Both the position numbers and the translations under genes were made by a program. DNA of 64,000 nt from JADCRZ01 sp965200945 (GTDB lineage: Bacteria > Bacteroidota > Bacteroidia > Chitinophagales > Chitinophagaceae), in NCBI GenBank assembly GCA_965200945.1, contig OZ241749.1, positions 4,526,001-4,590,000 on the forward strand, given 5' to 3'. The notes under the pieces are model-generated. The model saw only the letters and a list, made by a program, of their open reading frames with translations, was not told the DNA's origin and did no database searches. Each line of letters begins with the position of its first letter. Position 1 is the first letter of the stretch. This document shows, piece after piece, positions 23,210 through 32,012 of this stretch.

Positions 23210-24277
23210 TTATGCATTGCGGTTGATGCAATTGAGGTCATCGAAAGCAACTTCCAACCTTTTGGAAAAACTTTCTTCAGCTTTTCTTAACCAAACCCGA
23301 GGATCGTAATATTTTTTGTTGGGCTTATCTGCCCCTCCGGGATTACCAAGCTGACCCTGGAGGAAGCCTTCATTTTTTGCGTAAAAGTCCCTTACCCCAT
23401 CCCAAAACGCCCACTGTAAATCTGTATCAATGTTCATTTTGATCGCACCATAGCCGATCGCTTCTCTTATCTGATGCTGCGGTGAACCGCTTCCCCCGTG
23501 AAATACAAAGTAAACCGGTTTCGGCCCCGTCTTCAATTCTTTCTCAATATAATCCTGGCTGTTTTTCAGTATCTCCGGTCTCAGTTCAACATTGCCAGGA
23601 CTATATACGCCATGTACATTTCCAAACGCAGCAGCGATTGTAAAAAGGTTTCCAACTTTACCAAGCTCGGTATATGAATAGGCTACGTGCTGTGGCTGTG
23701 TATACAATTTTTCATTCTCCACTCCACTATTATCTACGCCATCTTCTTCACCACCTGTAACTCCCAGCTCAATTTCAATACTCATGCCCATTGGCTGCAT
23801 CCTTTTATAGAATTCAACGCTTGTTTCAATGTTTTCTTCGATCGGTTCTTCGGACAGATCCAGCATGTGCGAGCTGAAAAGCGGCTGCTTCTTTTCCTTG
23901 AAAAATTCTTCTCCTGCATCAATCAAACCGCTTATCCATGGAAGCCACTTTTTTGAGGCATGATCAGTATGTAACACAACAGGTACACCATAATATTTGG
24001 CAACGTTGTGGATATGCAAAGCGCCCGAAACACCACCGGAGATATTTCCCTGCAACTGATCGTTCAGCATGCCTTTACCGGCGATGAACTGTGCACCACC
24101 ATTGGAAAATTGAATGATCACCGGCGAGTTCACTTTAGCCGCTGTTTCAAGTGTGGCGTTGATGGTGTTGGTTCCAATGGTATTGACAGCAGGAAGAGCA
24201 AACTGGTTTTCTTTTGCATCCTTGTATAATGCTTCCAACTCTTTCCCGAATAATACCCCAGGCTGATATTTTTTCAT
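23210..24277 (-). CDS. fbaA: Class II fructose-bisphosphate aldolase
   Basis: This zinc enzyme interconverts fructose-1,6-bisphosphate with dihydroxyacetone phosphate and glyceraldehyde-3-phosphate in glycolysis and gluconeogenesis. At 355 residues it has class IIA length. HTDHA at residues 103-107 supplies the catalytic Asp105 and zinc ligand His106. The further zinc and phosphate sites NVHGVY and FHGGSGS are intact, as is NIDTDLQWAFWDGVR. It stands alone, facing the end of the rRNA operon. A T-rich run follows the stop on the minus strand (about 23162-23170), behind only a weak hairpin. Confidence 0.96.
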   Translation of the reverse strand: MKKYQPGVLFGKELEALYKDAKENQFALPAVNTIGTNTINATLETAAKVNSPVIIQFSNGGAQFIAGKGMLNDQLQGNISGGVSGALHIHNVAKYYGVPVVLHTDHASKKWLPWISGLIDAGEEFFKEKKQPLFSSHMLDLSEEPIEENIETSVEFYKRMQPMGMSIEIELGVTGGEEDGVDNSGVENEKLYTQPQHVAYSYTELGKVGNLFTIAAAFGNVHGVYSPGNVELRPEILKNSQDYIEKELKTGPKPVYFVFHGGSGSPQHQIREAIGYGAIKMNIDTDLQWAFWDGVRDFYAKNEGFLQGQLGNPGGADKPNKKYYDPRVWLRKAEESFSKRLEVAFDDLNCINRNA

Positions 24278-24298
24278 ATTTCAAAATTTTAATAGTTG

Positions 24299-24306
24299 CA
24301 AATTTA
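24299..24306 (-). promoter_or_regulatory. Possible -7 element of fbaA
   Basis: The minus strand reads TAAATTTG, an exact TAnnTTTG match 21 bases before the fbaA start. No TTG is seen at the ideal distance, so only the -7 box supports it. Confidence 0.4.
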
Positions 24307-24397
24307 CGACAGCCGCTGTGTCATAATACAGTATTTGCAAGATAAGATGTTTGTGAATTATATCCGGCAATCAGAAAGGTACAATACGCATATTAAC

Positions 24398-25507
24398 TCA
24401 ATCCGCATGTTTACCCTGGATCTTTGGAAGCATGCCCAGATTTTTACGAAGTGTTTGCTTAAGAGTTTCTTTTACCAGTTTTCCCATGGATGTACACCGG
24501 GGAATCATCACGTTGCCTGGATATAATTCGCCAATCTGACTTTTTAATTCTGCTACTTTTTCGGGTGTCGAAATAATATCTCTTACCATAATATCAAGCA
24601 ACTCTTTTAATCTGTACCGGGAAGACGTAACCCGGAAAGCCATCAGCGTTCTCTCTTCAGTCTGGTATTGTTCAATGGAATCCATGTTCAGATATTTCAG
24701 TGTTAGCTCGACGAGAGGGTAGTTTTCCTTAAAAAACTGCGGTAAATAGAGGTTCTTCTTGCCTTCATACGATTGCTGGTCAAAATCAACTGCCCTGATC
24801 CGGTATTGGAAATCTTCGATATCAGGAGTGATATCTACTACAAAATTATAACTGCGCATATCGCCCAGCAATCGAACAAAACATCTTTCATTGAATTTCA
24901 CAAACTCTTTCGCAAAGCGGATCTTGTTTGTCATCGGGTCATCCAGGAACTGCCTGATGAACACATCGCCGGGAATGCCTGGAATATGTTCTTCTACCAG
25001 CGTAGCATGATTGGTGAGAAAGGTAATGCGGTTAGGGGATAACACATGTTCCAGCTCCAGTCCGTACACTCTGGATGCATCAGCGATCTTGATATAGTAA
25101 TGATCGTAATTATCATTGAATTTATTTACTATGCGGATGCGAAATGGATTCGAGTTACCGAACGTGCAGTAATCGATACGCGCTACATCCAGGTGTTTGG
25201 TGAACGTAAAATCACCTTCCGTTTTCAGGATCGCATATATTTTGATGAGGCCATCCCGGATATAATCCCATTCACGCATATCGTAAATGACCGTTTCCCA
25301 GAGAGTATCCTTGCCCTGCTTGTCTTTTAAAGAAATGGAATAGGTAAAACGCAGAAGATCGCGGTAACTGACCGGTAGTTTCACTTCTCTTCCATGCTCC
25401 TTTAAATAGTGCCTGAGGTCATCTTTCACCGGAAACATGGGCTTTTTTCTGGAGGGCTTGTCAATATCCTTACCATACAGTGCATTGTCGTTGTTGTAAA
25501 AATGCAT
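24398..25507 (-). CDS. Conserved hypothetical protein, possibly kinase-like
   Basis: The 369-residue soluble protein has no signal peptide or membrane segment. I do not recognise a named family. Two spaced segments, GDMRSYNFVVDI (about residues 215-226) and AVDFDQQ (about 240), resemble in order and spacing the catalytic and metal-binding loops (HGDxxxxN, then DFD/DFG) of aminoglycoside-phosphotransferase-like kinases. The catalytic HGD would read LGD. This is a weak structural analogy and not a family call. The C-terminus is basic. The gene is isolated between fbaA and the CBS-domain enzyme gene, with no operon partner. Confidence 0.6.
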   Translation of the reverse strand: MHFYNNDNALYGKDIDKPSRKKPMFPVKDDLRHYLKEHGREVKLPVSYRDLLRFTYSISLKDKQGKDTLWETVIYDMREWDYIRDGLIKIYAILKTEGDFTFTKHLDVARIDYCTFGNSNPFRIRIVNKFNDNYDHYYIKIADASRVYGLELEHVLSPNRITFLTNHATLVEEHIPGIPGDVFIRQFLDDPMTNKIRFAKEFVKFNERCFVRLLGDMRSYNFVVDITPDIEDFQYRIRAVDFDQQSYEGKKNLYLPQFFKENYPLVELTLKYLNMDSIEQYQTEERTLMAFRVTSSRYRLKELLDIMVRDIISTPEKVAELKSQIGELYPGNVMIPRCTSMGKLVKETLKQTLRKNLGMLPKIQGKHAD

Positions 25508-26061
25508 GTATTGAAATTACAGTATTTGCAGGAAGAAGAACAGCTATAATAAATAGAAGAAGGAAGAATGAAAGTAGGGTAGGAAAAGGGAGAGGGGGTT
25601 AAAGAAATGAAACGTTCCATTATTCCCCCTGCCAAAACGGGTTCGGCAGGAGGTTATTGGAATTAATTGGTAAGTTTTTCACAGCAGAATTTACAACTAT
25701 GCATTTTGTAGAACTGCGACAGATATTGGATCTAGTAATGCACTAAGGCATCTGATCTCTTCAAGGATTTGGATTGTAAAAACGGCGGTTTTACATAAAA
25801 ATGGACGGACAGGAAATTGGACCAAAAAGTAATTCAAAAGATATTGGATAATCAAGAAGTTCAGAGAACCATCGTCGCTAGGGCAGCAATGATTTCTAAT
25901 ACAAATGTACTCCACCCTGAAAACTACACAAGAGTGCAAATACCTGTTGTTTTTACTTCGGAATTCCTTATTAAAGTGCGTAAAAGTACGCGGGAAGCAT
26001 TCGTAAATTTACGAAGTCTAAGTGTAGGAGTATGATATCCAGTTCTTTACATTTCGGAATG
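25508..26061. other. Intergenic region with a purine-rich tract and a possible gene remnant
   Basis: The first part (about 25546-25612) is purine-rich on the plus strand. From 25799 to 26035 an open frame without an ATG (its only initiator is TTG at 25817) encodes about 72 residues of protein-like composition. An ATG one frame over at 25801 opens only 16 codons. This looks like a decayed or frameshifted small gene. I cannot assign it. Confidence 0.35.
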
Positions 26062-27423
26062 TCATCCCGCAAAACTCTGTATAACGTCGTATTTGGTAAC
26101 AATATGATAGTTTCCGCTGTCATCTTTTGATAAAACAGCTCCGTTTTCTTTATTTATCAGTGTAGTGAGGCGCTCAAGCGGCGTATCAAAAGCGACAACA
26201 GGATAAGAAGGCTCTATCAGTTCTTTTACTTTGTGCTGGCGGATATCATGCCCATTCATCAGCATCTTACGGAAAAGCCCGTTCTCGCTGATCGATCCGA
26301 TCATGTCGCCATCCTGCATAACCGGCACGCTGTCGATATTATGCTGCTTCATCATTTCCACCACTTCTGCAACCGTATTATCTACCTGGGCTGTGATCAG
26401 CGGCTTTGCACCACGCCCGGCCACAATGTCCTTAAGCGATTTTACATCCATGAACCCTCTTTCCATCATCCACTGGTCATTGTAAACTTTGCCTACATAC
26501 CGGCTTCCATGGTCGGCAAAAATCACAACAACCACGTCATCCTTCTTCAGCTTGTGTTTGAGTTGCACCAGTCCCTGAAAAGTAGTGCCGGCACTGTATC
26601 CACAAAACAAACCTTCTTCCCTGGCGATCCGGCGGGTCATGATCGCAGCCTCCTTGTCGGTCACCTGCTCAAAATAATCCACACAACTCATGTCGTAATT
26701 CTTCGGAACAAAATCTTCCCCGATCCCTTCCGTAATATAAGGATGCACCTCATTCATATCTGTTTCTCCGGTGCGGAAATACTTCGTCAGCAGCGATCCA
26801 AACGGATCCATCGCCCACACCTGTATGTCAGGATTTTGCTCCTTCAGGTACATGGCCGTTCCCGTCACCGTTCCGCCGGTACCGGTGGCAACGACGAGAT
26901 GCGTGATCTTCCCATCTGTTTGCGTCCAGATCTCGGGGCCGGTAGTTTCGTAATGGGCCTGCCGGTTAGCCAGGTTGTCGTATTGATTGAAGTAATAAGA
27001 GTTGGGAACTTCATGCGCCAGCCTTCTGGCAACGGAATAATAACTTTTCGGATCGTCGGGTTCTACGTTTGTGGGACAAACGATCACTTCTGCACCTACC
27101 GCTTTCAGGATGTCGATCTTCTCTTTGGACTGCTTGTCGGTAGTTGTAAAAATACACTTGTAACCCTTAACCACCGCCGCCAGGGCCAGCCCGAACCCGG
27201 TATTCCCGCTGGTGCCTTCAATGATCGTTCCGCCGGGTTTCAGCTTTCCTTCCTGCTCGGCCACTTCCAGCATTTTCAGTGCCATACGGTCTTTCACCGA
27301 ATTGCCGGGATTGAAATACTCCACTTTTGCAAGCACCATGCAGGGGAAATCTGCGGCGATTTTATTGAGTCTGATCAGCGGTGTATTACCAATTGTTTCC
27401 AGCACATTGTTCTTGATATTCAT
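26062..27423 (-). CDS. Cystathionine beta-synthase / cysteine synthase with C-terminal CBS domain pair
   Basis: The 453-residue PLP enzyme has the lysine-containing NPGNSVKDR motif (PLP Lys44) and the phosphate loop TSGNTG at 71-76. The glycine-rich GTGGTVTG segment is typical of the beta-synthase fold II family. Residues from about 335 to the end form two CBS motifs, which usually bind adenosyl ligands such as S-adenosylmethionine or AMP and regulate activity. This architecture is that of cystathionine beta-synthase (serine plus homocysteine to cystathionine). A cysteine synthase activity is possible. The gene stands alone, 75 bases from the anti-sigma-like gene on the same strand. Confidence 0.9.
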   Translation of the reverse strand: MNIKNNVLETIGNTPLIRLNKIAADFPCMVLAKVEYFNPGNSVKDRMALKMLEVAEQEGKLKPGGTIIEGTSGNTGFGLALAAVVKGYKCIFTTTDKQSKEKIDILKAVGAEVIVCPTNVEPDDPKSYYSVARRLAHEVPNSYYFNQYDNLANRQAHYETTGPEIWTQTDGKITHLVVATGTGGTVTGTAMYLKEQNPDIQVWAMDPFGSLLTKYFRTGETDMNEVHPYITEGIGEDFVPKNYDMSCVDYFEQVTDKEAAIMTRRIAREEGLFCGYSAGTTFQGLVQLKHKLKKDDVVVVIFADHGSRYVGKVYNDQWMMERGFMDVKSLKDIVAGRGAKPLITAQVDNTVAEVVEMMKQHNIDSVPVMQDGDMIGSISENGLFRKMLMNGHDIRQHKVKELIEPSYPVVAFDTPLERLTTLINKENGAVLSKDDSGNYHIVTKYDVIQSFAG

Positions 27424-27498
27424 ACGTACAATTGTGCCGCGAAGGTACTGATTCCTGCACAGTTGGATGGGGTGAATATAGGCAGGTGGCAGGCAAAA

Positions 27499-28008
27499 TT
27501 ATTTGCCGGCAGCGGCCTGTTTTTTACGGCTGAAGTACCGGTCGGCCAGCATCAGAACCAGCACCGTATTGGCCATCATAAGTACTTTGATCCAGGTGTT
27601 GTCGAGCAGTTTCCCCCAGTCGAGCCGGTCAATATTTGCATCGAAGGCGGCGGAAGAAGGCGTGGCGGGGGCCGCATTGATAAGCACCGTAATGAAGATG
27701 AGAAGCCCGACGATCATCACTCCGAAAAAAATACCGAGTCCGTAAATGACGTTCTTGTTGATATAGGTTCTGGTAGCGGGCGCTATCTGAAGCTTGGCAA
27801 TGTCTTCCATAACATTCCTCGAGAACCGCATGGAAGGTTCTTCCAGTTCCGATGAGTTCAGCATCTGGTGAACCGACAGGAGTTTCTGGTAGGTTTCTTT
27901 CCAGACCGGCTCCGTTTTTACCAGTGCTGCAATTTCGGCCTTTTCTTTTTCAGTCAGGTCTCCATCGATGTGGCTCCATACTTTTTCTTCTATCTCGAGG
28001 CGGTTCAT
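27499..28008 (-). CDS. Putative membrane anti-sigma factor
   Basis: The 169-residue protein has an N-terminal cytoplasmic helical region of about 85 residues. It opens with a helix of the kind that starts anti-sigma proteins (EIEEKVWSHIDGDLTEKE). Two hydrophobic segments follow at about 88-112 and 137-158. No zinc-binding HxxxCxxC motif is seen. It starts 22 bases after the ECF sigma factor gene ends, the usual sigma/anti-sigma order. I therefore infer that it sequesters that sigma factor at the membrane. Since the sigma gene reads as frameshifted here, the pair may be non-functional or the frameshifts may be sequencing errors. Confidence 0.65.
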   Translation of the reverse strand: MNRLEIEEKVWSHIDGDLTEKEKAEIAALVKTEPVWKETYQKLLSVHQMLNSSELEEPSMRFSRNVMEDIAKLQIAPATRTYINKNVIYGLGIFFGVMIVGLLIFITVLINAAPATPSSAAFDANIDRLDWGKLLDNTWIKVLMMANTVLVLMLADRYFSRKKQAAAGK

Positions 28009-28030
28009 GTTAAACAGGATTCGTAGTAAA

Positions 28031-28617
28031 TTAATCGTTTTGCAGGGCGTTCATCTCATCCTGCAGGTACAGCTTCAGCTTTTCTTTCAGCCTGGTTCGG
28101 GCCCTGTGCAGGCGAACTTTTACTGTATTCGGTTCGAGTCCCAGGATATGGCCGATCTCTTCGAGCGACTGCTCAGCTTTGTAGAATAAAGTTATGATTT
28201 GTGCATCATCTGCCGACAACATACCGATCGCTTCATTCAGGCAGGCATTCTTCGATTTCTGTTCCACCTGGTTAGCCTGGAAACTGCTGTTCCGGCTTTC
28301 CAGCTGCAGAAAAGTGCTTTCATGGTCAATAGAAGTAGTAGAGAGTTTTTCTTGCGCAAAAAAGTAACACTGGTGGATACACGATCGTGTACAGCCAGGT
28401 ACTGAATTTGGCAGATCCCCGGAAATCAGACAGTGAACGGTAGGCTTTTACAAAAATATCCTGTGCTACTTCTTCTGCATCTTCCCGGTGCTGTGTAAAC
28501 CGGAGGGCGAGTTGTAAATACATAGTTCTGGTAACGTTTCACCAGTTCGGCAAATGCGTTCAACTCGCTTCCCAACACTTTGTTGATAATGTCTGTATCT
28601 GAAAGACCCGAGTACAT
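28031..28617 (-). pseudogene. ECF-type RNA polymerase sigma factor, frameshifted
   Basis: Three frame segments together make one ECF sigma factor. The start (ATG at 28617) reads MYSGLSDTDII through YQNYVFT. The next frame reads ALRFTQHREDAEEVAQDIF and FRGSAKFSTWLYTIV (sigma region 2). The last frame reads STTSIDHEST and the region 4 stretch LSADDAQIITLFYKAEQSLE with LEPNTVKVRLHRAR. I place indels near 28508-28514 (one extra base), 28375-28381 (one missing) and the T5 run 28346-28350 (one missing). The total length, 587 bases, agrees with a net loss of one base. Both DNA-recognition regions are intact in sequence, so decay, if real, is recent. It is followed by an anti-sigma-like gene. Confidence 0.8.
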
Positions 28618-28826
28618 TTCTGGAAGGTTTGACTGATTAATTTGATACCAGGTTACACCATACAAAGGAAAGTATATTCAGGAGAGGATATTTATGAGAG
28701 TGACTGAACTGTTCTTTTTATTGAATTAACTGTAACCTGCTCCGAGGGGCTGTAGTCATAGGTATTGTGAAACGGCTCGGAAAGCAGCCTTACAGAAACA
28801 AATTAAAAACAAATAAATCTCTCATC

Positions 28827-29197
28827 ATGCGTCCAGATCAGTTGGGTTTTATGTGGTTAATCATCAGCAGCGTAACACTTTTAGCTGCTATATTCGGAAT
28901 GAGGTATTTACGTAACAAGGAGAACATGGCCCTCATAGAAAAGGGAATCGACCCGAAGCTGGGTGAAAACCGGCCGGCCCCTCACCGCAGCCTTAAAAAC
29001 GGACTCCTACTACTAGGGTCAGGTGTAGGACTGATGATCGCCTACATGCTCGACAGCTATATCTTACCCGAAAAAGATACCAACGCGTTCAGTATTTTGC
29101 CCTGATCGCCATCGGCCTTATCTACTCCTACAAGATCGAAAAAAAGGAAACGCTGGATGAAACCCAGCAGCACAGAAGCCAGATCAACATCGGCTGA
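28827..29197 (+). pseudogene. Small membrane protein gene (DUF6249-like), frameshifted near its end
   Basis: The intact frame from ATG 28827 encodes an N-terminal membrane segment, FGMRYLRNKENMALIEKG and a second hydrophobic segment, then stops at 29103 after DTNAFSILP. One frame over, the sequence continues QYFALIAIGLIYSYKIEKKE and ends at 29197. This restores the pattern of a small two- or three-helix membrane protein found beside ECF sigma genes in Bacteroidota. One base appears to be missing near 29086-29091. The gene is divergent from the sigma factor gene across about 210 bases and ends at a terminator. It may be a target or partner of that system. Confidence 0.7.
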
Positions 29198-29210
29198 GAG
29201 CAGAACGCTC

Positions 29211-29278
29211 AAAAAAGCCCGGAGAATGAGCCGGCCAGATAAAACAATTACCGGCTGATCAGTTCCCGGGCTTTTTTT
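29211..29278 (+). terminator. Terminator behind the small membrane protein gene
   Basis: AAAAAGCCCGG (29212-29222) pairs with CCGGGCTTTTT (29266-29276), with an inner AGCCGG/CCGGCT stem, and is followed by T. It overlaps the end of the convergent S41 protease gene. Confidence 0.75.
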
Positions 29279-30843
29279 ATGACCGGATCGGTCTGGTTGT
29301 AAACCACATAAAAACCTTCATTGCGGAACAATTGCCGTGCAAGGAGGGCTTTTATCCGCTGCTGTGCAAGATTTTTCTCTGCTCCCGAAAGGTTGGTCAG
29401 CTGAAGACTGTCTTTGGCGGCATAGGGTACAAGGTCTTTCCAAACCCCTTCCGTCTGCTGAAAACTGGTGATAAAATCAGCTGGCGAACGGTAGGGTTTA
29501 AACTCGGGCCGGTGCTGGATATAATAACTGTAAATGAAGTTGCTGAGCGTGGAGGAAAGATAGAGTTTGGATAAAGCGGGTGAATAGGTACTTGTGTCGA
29601 GCGAAACAAACACATCGGGCATGATGCCTCCGCCTCCGTAAACTGTTTTTCCTTTACTGGTTTTGAAAGCCTGGCCGTTGCTCACCTTGTTGCTGTCGGC
29701 ATTTACGAAAGCACCGTGCTTATACCGCTCCATGATCTCCTGGTGGTAATCGCCACCATTGTTGTAGGGTTTCTGGATGCAGCGGCCGGATGGTGTATAA
29801 TAGCGGGCTACGGTCAGTCGCAGCGCTGCTCCGTTGCTTAAGTCGTATTGCTCCTGCACGAGTCCCTTGCCGAACGTGCGGCGTCCTATGATGGTGGCGC
29901 GGTCCCAGTCCTGCAGTGCCCCTGCCAGCACTTCGCTGGCGCTGGCCGATCCTTCGTCGGTGAGCACTTCGAGCTTGCCCTGTTCAAACAGGCCGGGTTT
30001 CTTGCATTTGTATTCTTCCTTTTTTGTTTTGTCGCCCTGTGTGTACACGATCAGCTTGTCCTCGTCGAGGAACTCGTCGGCTATGTCGATGGCTTCCGTA
30101 AGAATACCGCCGCCGTTGCCCCGCAGGTCGAGGATGAGACTGGTAAGTCCCTGTGACTGCAGTTTTTCGAGTGATTCGGCGAATTCGCGGTGGGTGGTTT
30201 GGGAGAACTTGCTGATCTTGATAAAACCGGTCGTTTTGTCGAGCATGTACGCGGCATCCACCGAGGGCAGGGGAATGGTGCCGCGGTTGATGGCAAACTG
30301 TTTGGGCTGTCCGTCGCGCAGCATGGTGACCTGTATCTTGCTGCTGGCCGGCCCTCGCAGCAATTTCCGGATCTGATCGTTGGTAATGTGCCTTCCTGCC
30401 ACTGATGAATCCTGCACTTTCAGGAACTGGTCGCCGGTCAGCAGCCCGGCTTTTGCGCTGGGTCCGCCCTGCAGCACATTGACCACGTTCACCGTATCAT
30501 GAAAAATGTGATACTCCACGCCGATGCCCTGGAAGTTGCCCTGCAGGTCTTCATTGACCTCATCGAGTTCCACCGGGGGTATGTACACCGAATGGGGATC
30601 TAATTTACTCAGGATCACCTGCATGGCTTCACCTTCTACCGTATCGGTGTTGATGGCGTCCACATATTTCAGGTTGATGAGATCGAGTACCTGCTGAACG
30701 GAGCTTTTATTGGTGCGGAAAAAATTATTCGAAGTGTAGGTCGTCTGTTTGAGTCTGTATCCGATCAGCATGCCCATGATCAACATCAGGGAAAAGAGCA
30801 GGGGCAGCCAGATCTGAAGCTTTTTATTTTGCATATTTCTCAA
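29248..30843 (-). CDS. S41-family C-terminal processing peptidase
   Basis: The 531-residue protease has an N-terminal membrane anchor (LWLPLLFSLMLIMGMLIG-like, about residues 10-28), so it acts in the periplasm. A PDZ domain follows (about 90-175, with FQGIGVEYHI and GLLTGDQFLKV). The catalytic domain carries the Ser in DEGSASASE (near residue 300) and the Lys in FGKGLVQ (near 328), the Ser-Lys dyad of tail-specific proteases. Such enzymes trim or degrade exported proteins from their C-termini. The last 100 or so residues are a helical extension. It is divergent from the BadF-type kinase gene. The start may also be Met4. Confidence 0.93.
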   Translation of the reverse strand: MRNMQNKKLQIWLPLLFSLMLIMGMLIGYRLKQTTYTSNNFFRTNKSSVQQVLDLINLKYVDAINTDTVEGEAMQVILSKLDPHSVYIPPVELDEVNEDLQGNFQGIGVEYHIFHDTVNVVNVLQGGPSAKAGLLTGDQFLKVQDSSVAGRHITNDQIRKLLRGPASSKIQVTMLRDGQPKQFAINRGTIPLPSVDAAYMLDKTTGFIKISKFSQTTHREFAESLEKLQSQGLTSLILDLRGNGGGILTEAIDIADEFLDEDKLIVYTQGDKTKKEEYKCKKPGLFEQGKLEVLTDEGSASASEVLAGALQDWDRATIIGRRTFGKGLVQEQYDLSNGAALRLTVARYYTPSGRCIQKPYNNGGDYHQEIMERYKHGAFVNADSNKVSNGQAFKTSKGKTVYGGGGIMPDVFVSLDTSTYSPALSKLYLSSTLSNFIYSYYIQHRPEFKPYRSPADFITSFQQTEGVWKDLVPYAAKDSLQLTNLSGAEKNLAQQRIKALLARQLFRNEGFYVVYNQTDPVIKKARELISR

Positions 30844-31047
30844 CTGTTCAATGGTGCAAATTAATCGAATTAGGCCATTCGGCCGGTATAAAGAGGCACT
30901 TTAACGGATTGGTAAAAAGCAGCAAGGGCAGGCGGTTTGATCGCTCGTAACAAGCGGCGCTGAAGCCGGTAACCGGCATCACATCCTTGCTGGAATGAAA
31001 AAAGGTTGTATTAATTTCGTCCCGGCACAAAGACCAATCCATCATTT

Positions 31048-31896
31048 ATGTCAATACTCATCGCCGACAGCGGAAGCACCAAGTGCGAATGGAGCCTTGT
31101 TCACGACGGAAAAGAACGGCGTGTGCTCACACAGGGCATCAGTCCGTACTTCTTGACCGGTCCGCAGATCACCGCCCTCCTCGAGCAGGAACTGCTGCCG
31201 CAGCTGGAAGGGGATCCGGTAAAAGAAGTATTTTATTATGGAACGGGATGCAAGAGCACGGTAAACCGGCAGCTCGTAAAAAGAGCCATCAGCGCCGTTT
31301 TCAGCGATGCCTCGGTAGCAGTGGACAGCGACCTGATGGGTGCGGCAAAGGCCCTGTGCGGCCATGAAAAAGGCATCGCCTGCATCCTGGGCACTGGATC
31401 CAACTCCTGTTACTACAACGGGAAAACTATTGTGAAGAACAGTCCGGGCATCGGTTACATCCTGGGCGATGAAGGCAGTGGGGCTTACCTGGGTAAAAAA
31501 GTGATACAGTACTTTCTCTACAGAACGTTTGACGAAGAACTCCTTTTCCGCTTCAACGAAAAATACCAGACAAGCGATGACGACGTGCTCGATCACGTAT
31601 ACAAAAAACCACTGGCCAACCGCTACCTGGCTTCTTTCTCGCTGTTCCTGGCAGAGAACCGGGGCCACTACATGATCGAAAATATCATTGAAGACGGACT
31701 GAATGATTTTTTCTTCCAGCACCTGTACAAATACCGCGAAAGCTGGAGCCTGCCGATCCATTTTGTGGGCGGCATCGCATTCGGTTTTCAGGACGTACTG
31801 AATGACCTTTGCCAGCACTACGAACTGGAGATGGGACAGGTGCTCCGCTATCCGATCGAAGGCCTTGTGAAATATCATTCGGCGGAAACCCGGTAA
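31048..31896 (+). CDS. BadF/BadG-family amino-sugar kinase (GlcNAc/MurNAc kinase-like)
   Basis: The 282-residue protein has the ASKHA-fold ATP-binding start ADSGSTKCEW (residues 6-15), a second phosphate loop GTGSNSCYY (about 116-124) and GDEGSGAYLG (about 138-147). These are typical of the BadF/BadG group that includes eukaryotic N-acetylglucosamine kinase and bacterial MurK. The next gene is murQ, so I infer that it phosphorylates N-acetylmuramic acid, N-acetylglucosamine, or both, during cell-wall recycling. A dedicated anhMurNAc kinase (AnmK) is not in the window. The gap to murQ is 116 bases. Confidence 0.8.
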   Translation: MSILIADSGSTKCEWSLVHDGKERRVLTQGISPYFLTGPQITALLEQELLPQLEGDPVKEVFYYGTGCKSTVNRQLVKRAISAVFSDASVAVDSDLMGAAKALCGHEKGIACILGTGSNSCYYNGKTIVKNSPGIGYILGDEGSGAYLGKKVIQYFLYRTFDEELLFRFNEKYQTSDDDVLDHVYKKPLANRYLASFSLFLAENRGHYMIENIIEDGLNDFFFQHLYKYRESWSLPIHFVGGIAFGFQDVLNDLCQHYELEMGQVLRYPIEGLVKYHSAETR

Positions 31897-32012
31897 AATT
31901 CTGACCCCGTTTCCATGCTGAACTCTTATTACATTTGTTGCTGTAATTCACGTGAACAATAAGTTCTGACACCGCCCTGCAAATAGGGATAGAATTTTAT
32001 AATCATGTAAGT

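Noticed and set aside
26233..27855. Open frame of 540 codons on the plus strand
   Set aside because: It is antisense to the well-supported CBS-domain enzyme and anti-sigma-like genes, and its composition (rich in His, Arg, Pro) is that of a reverse-strand shadow.
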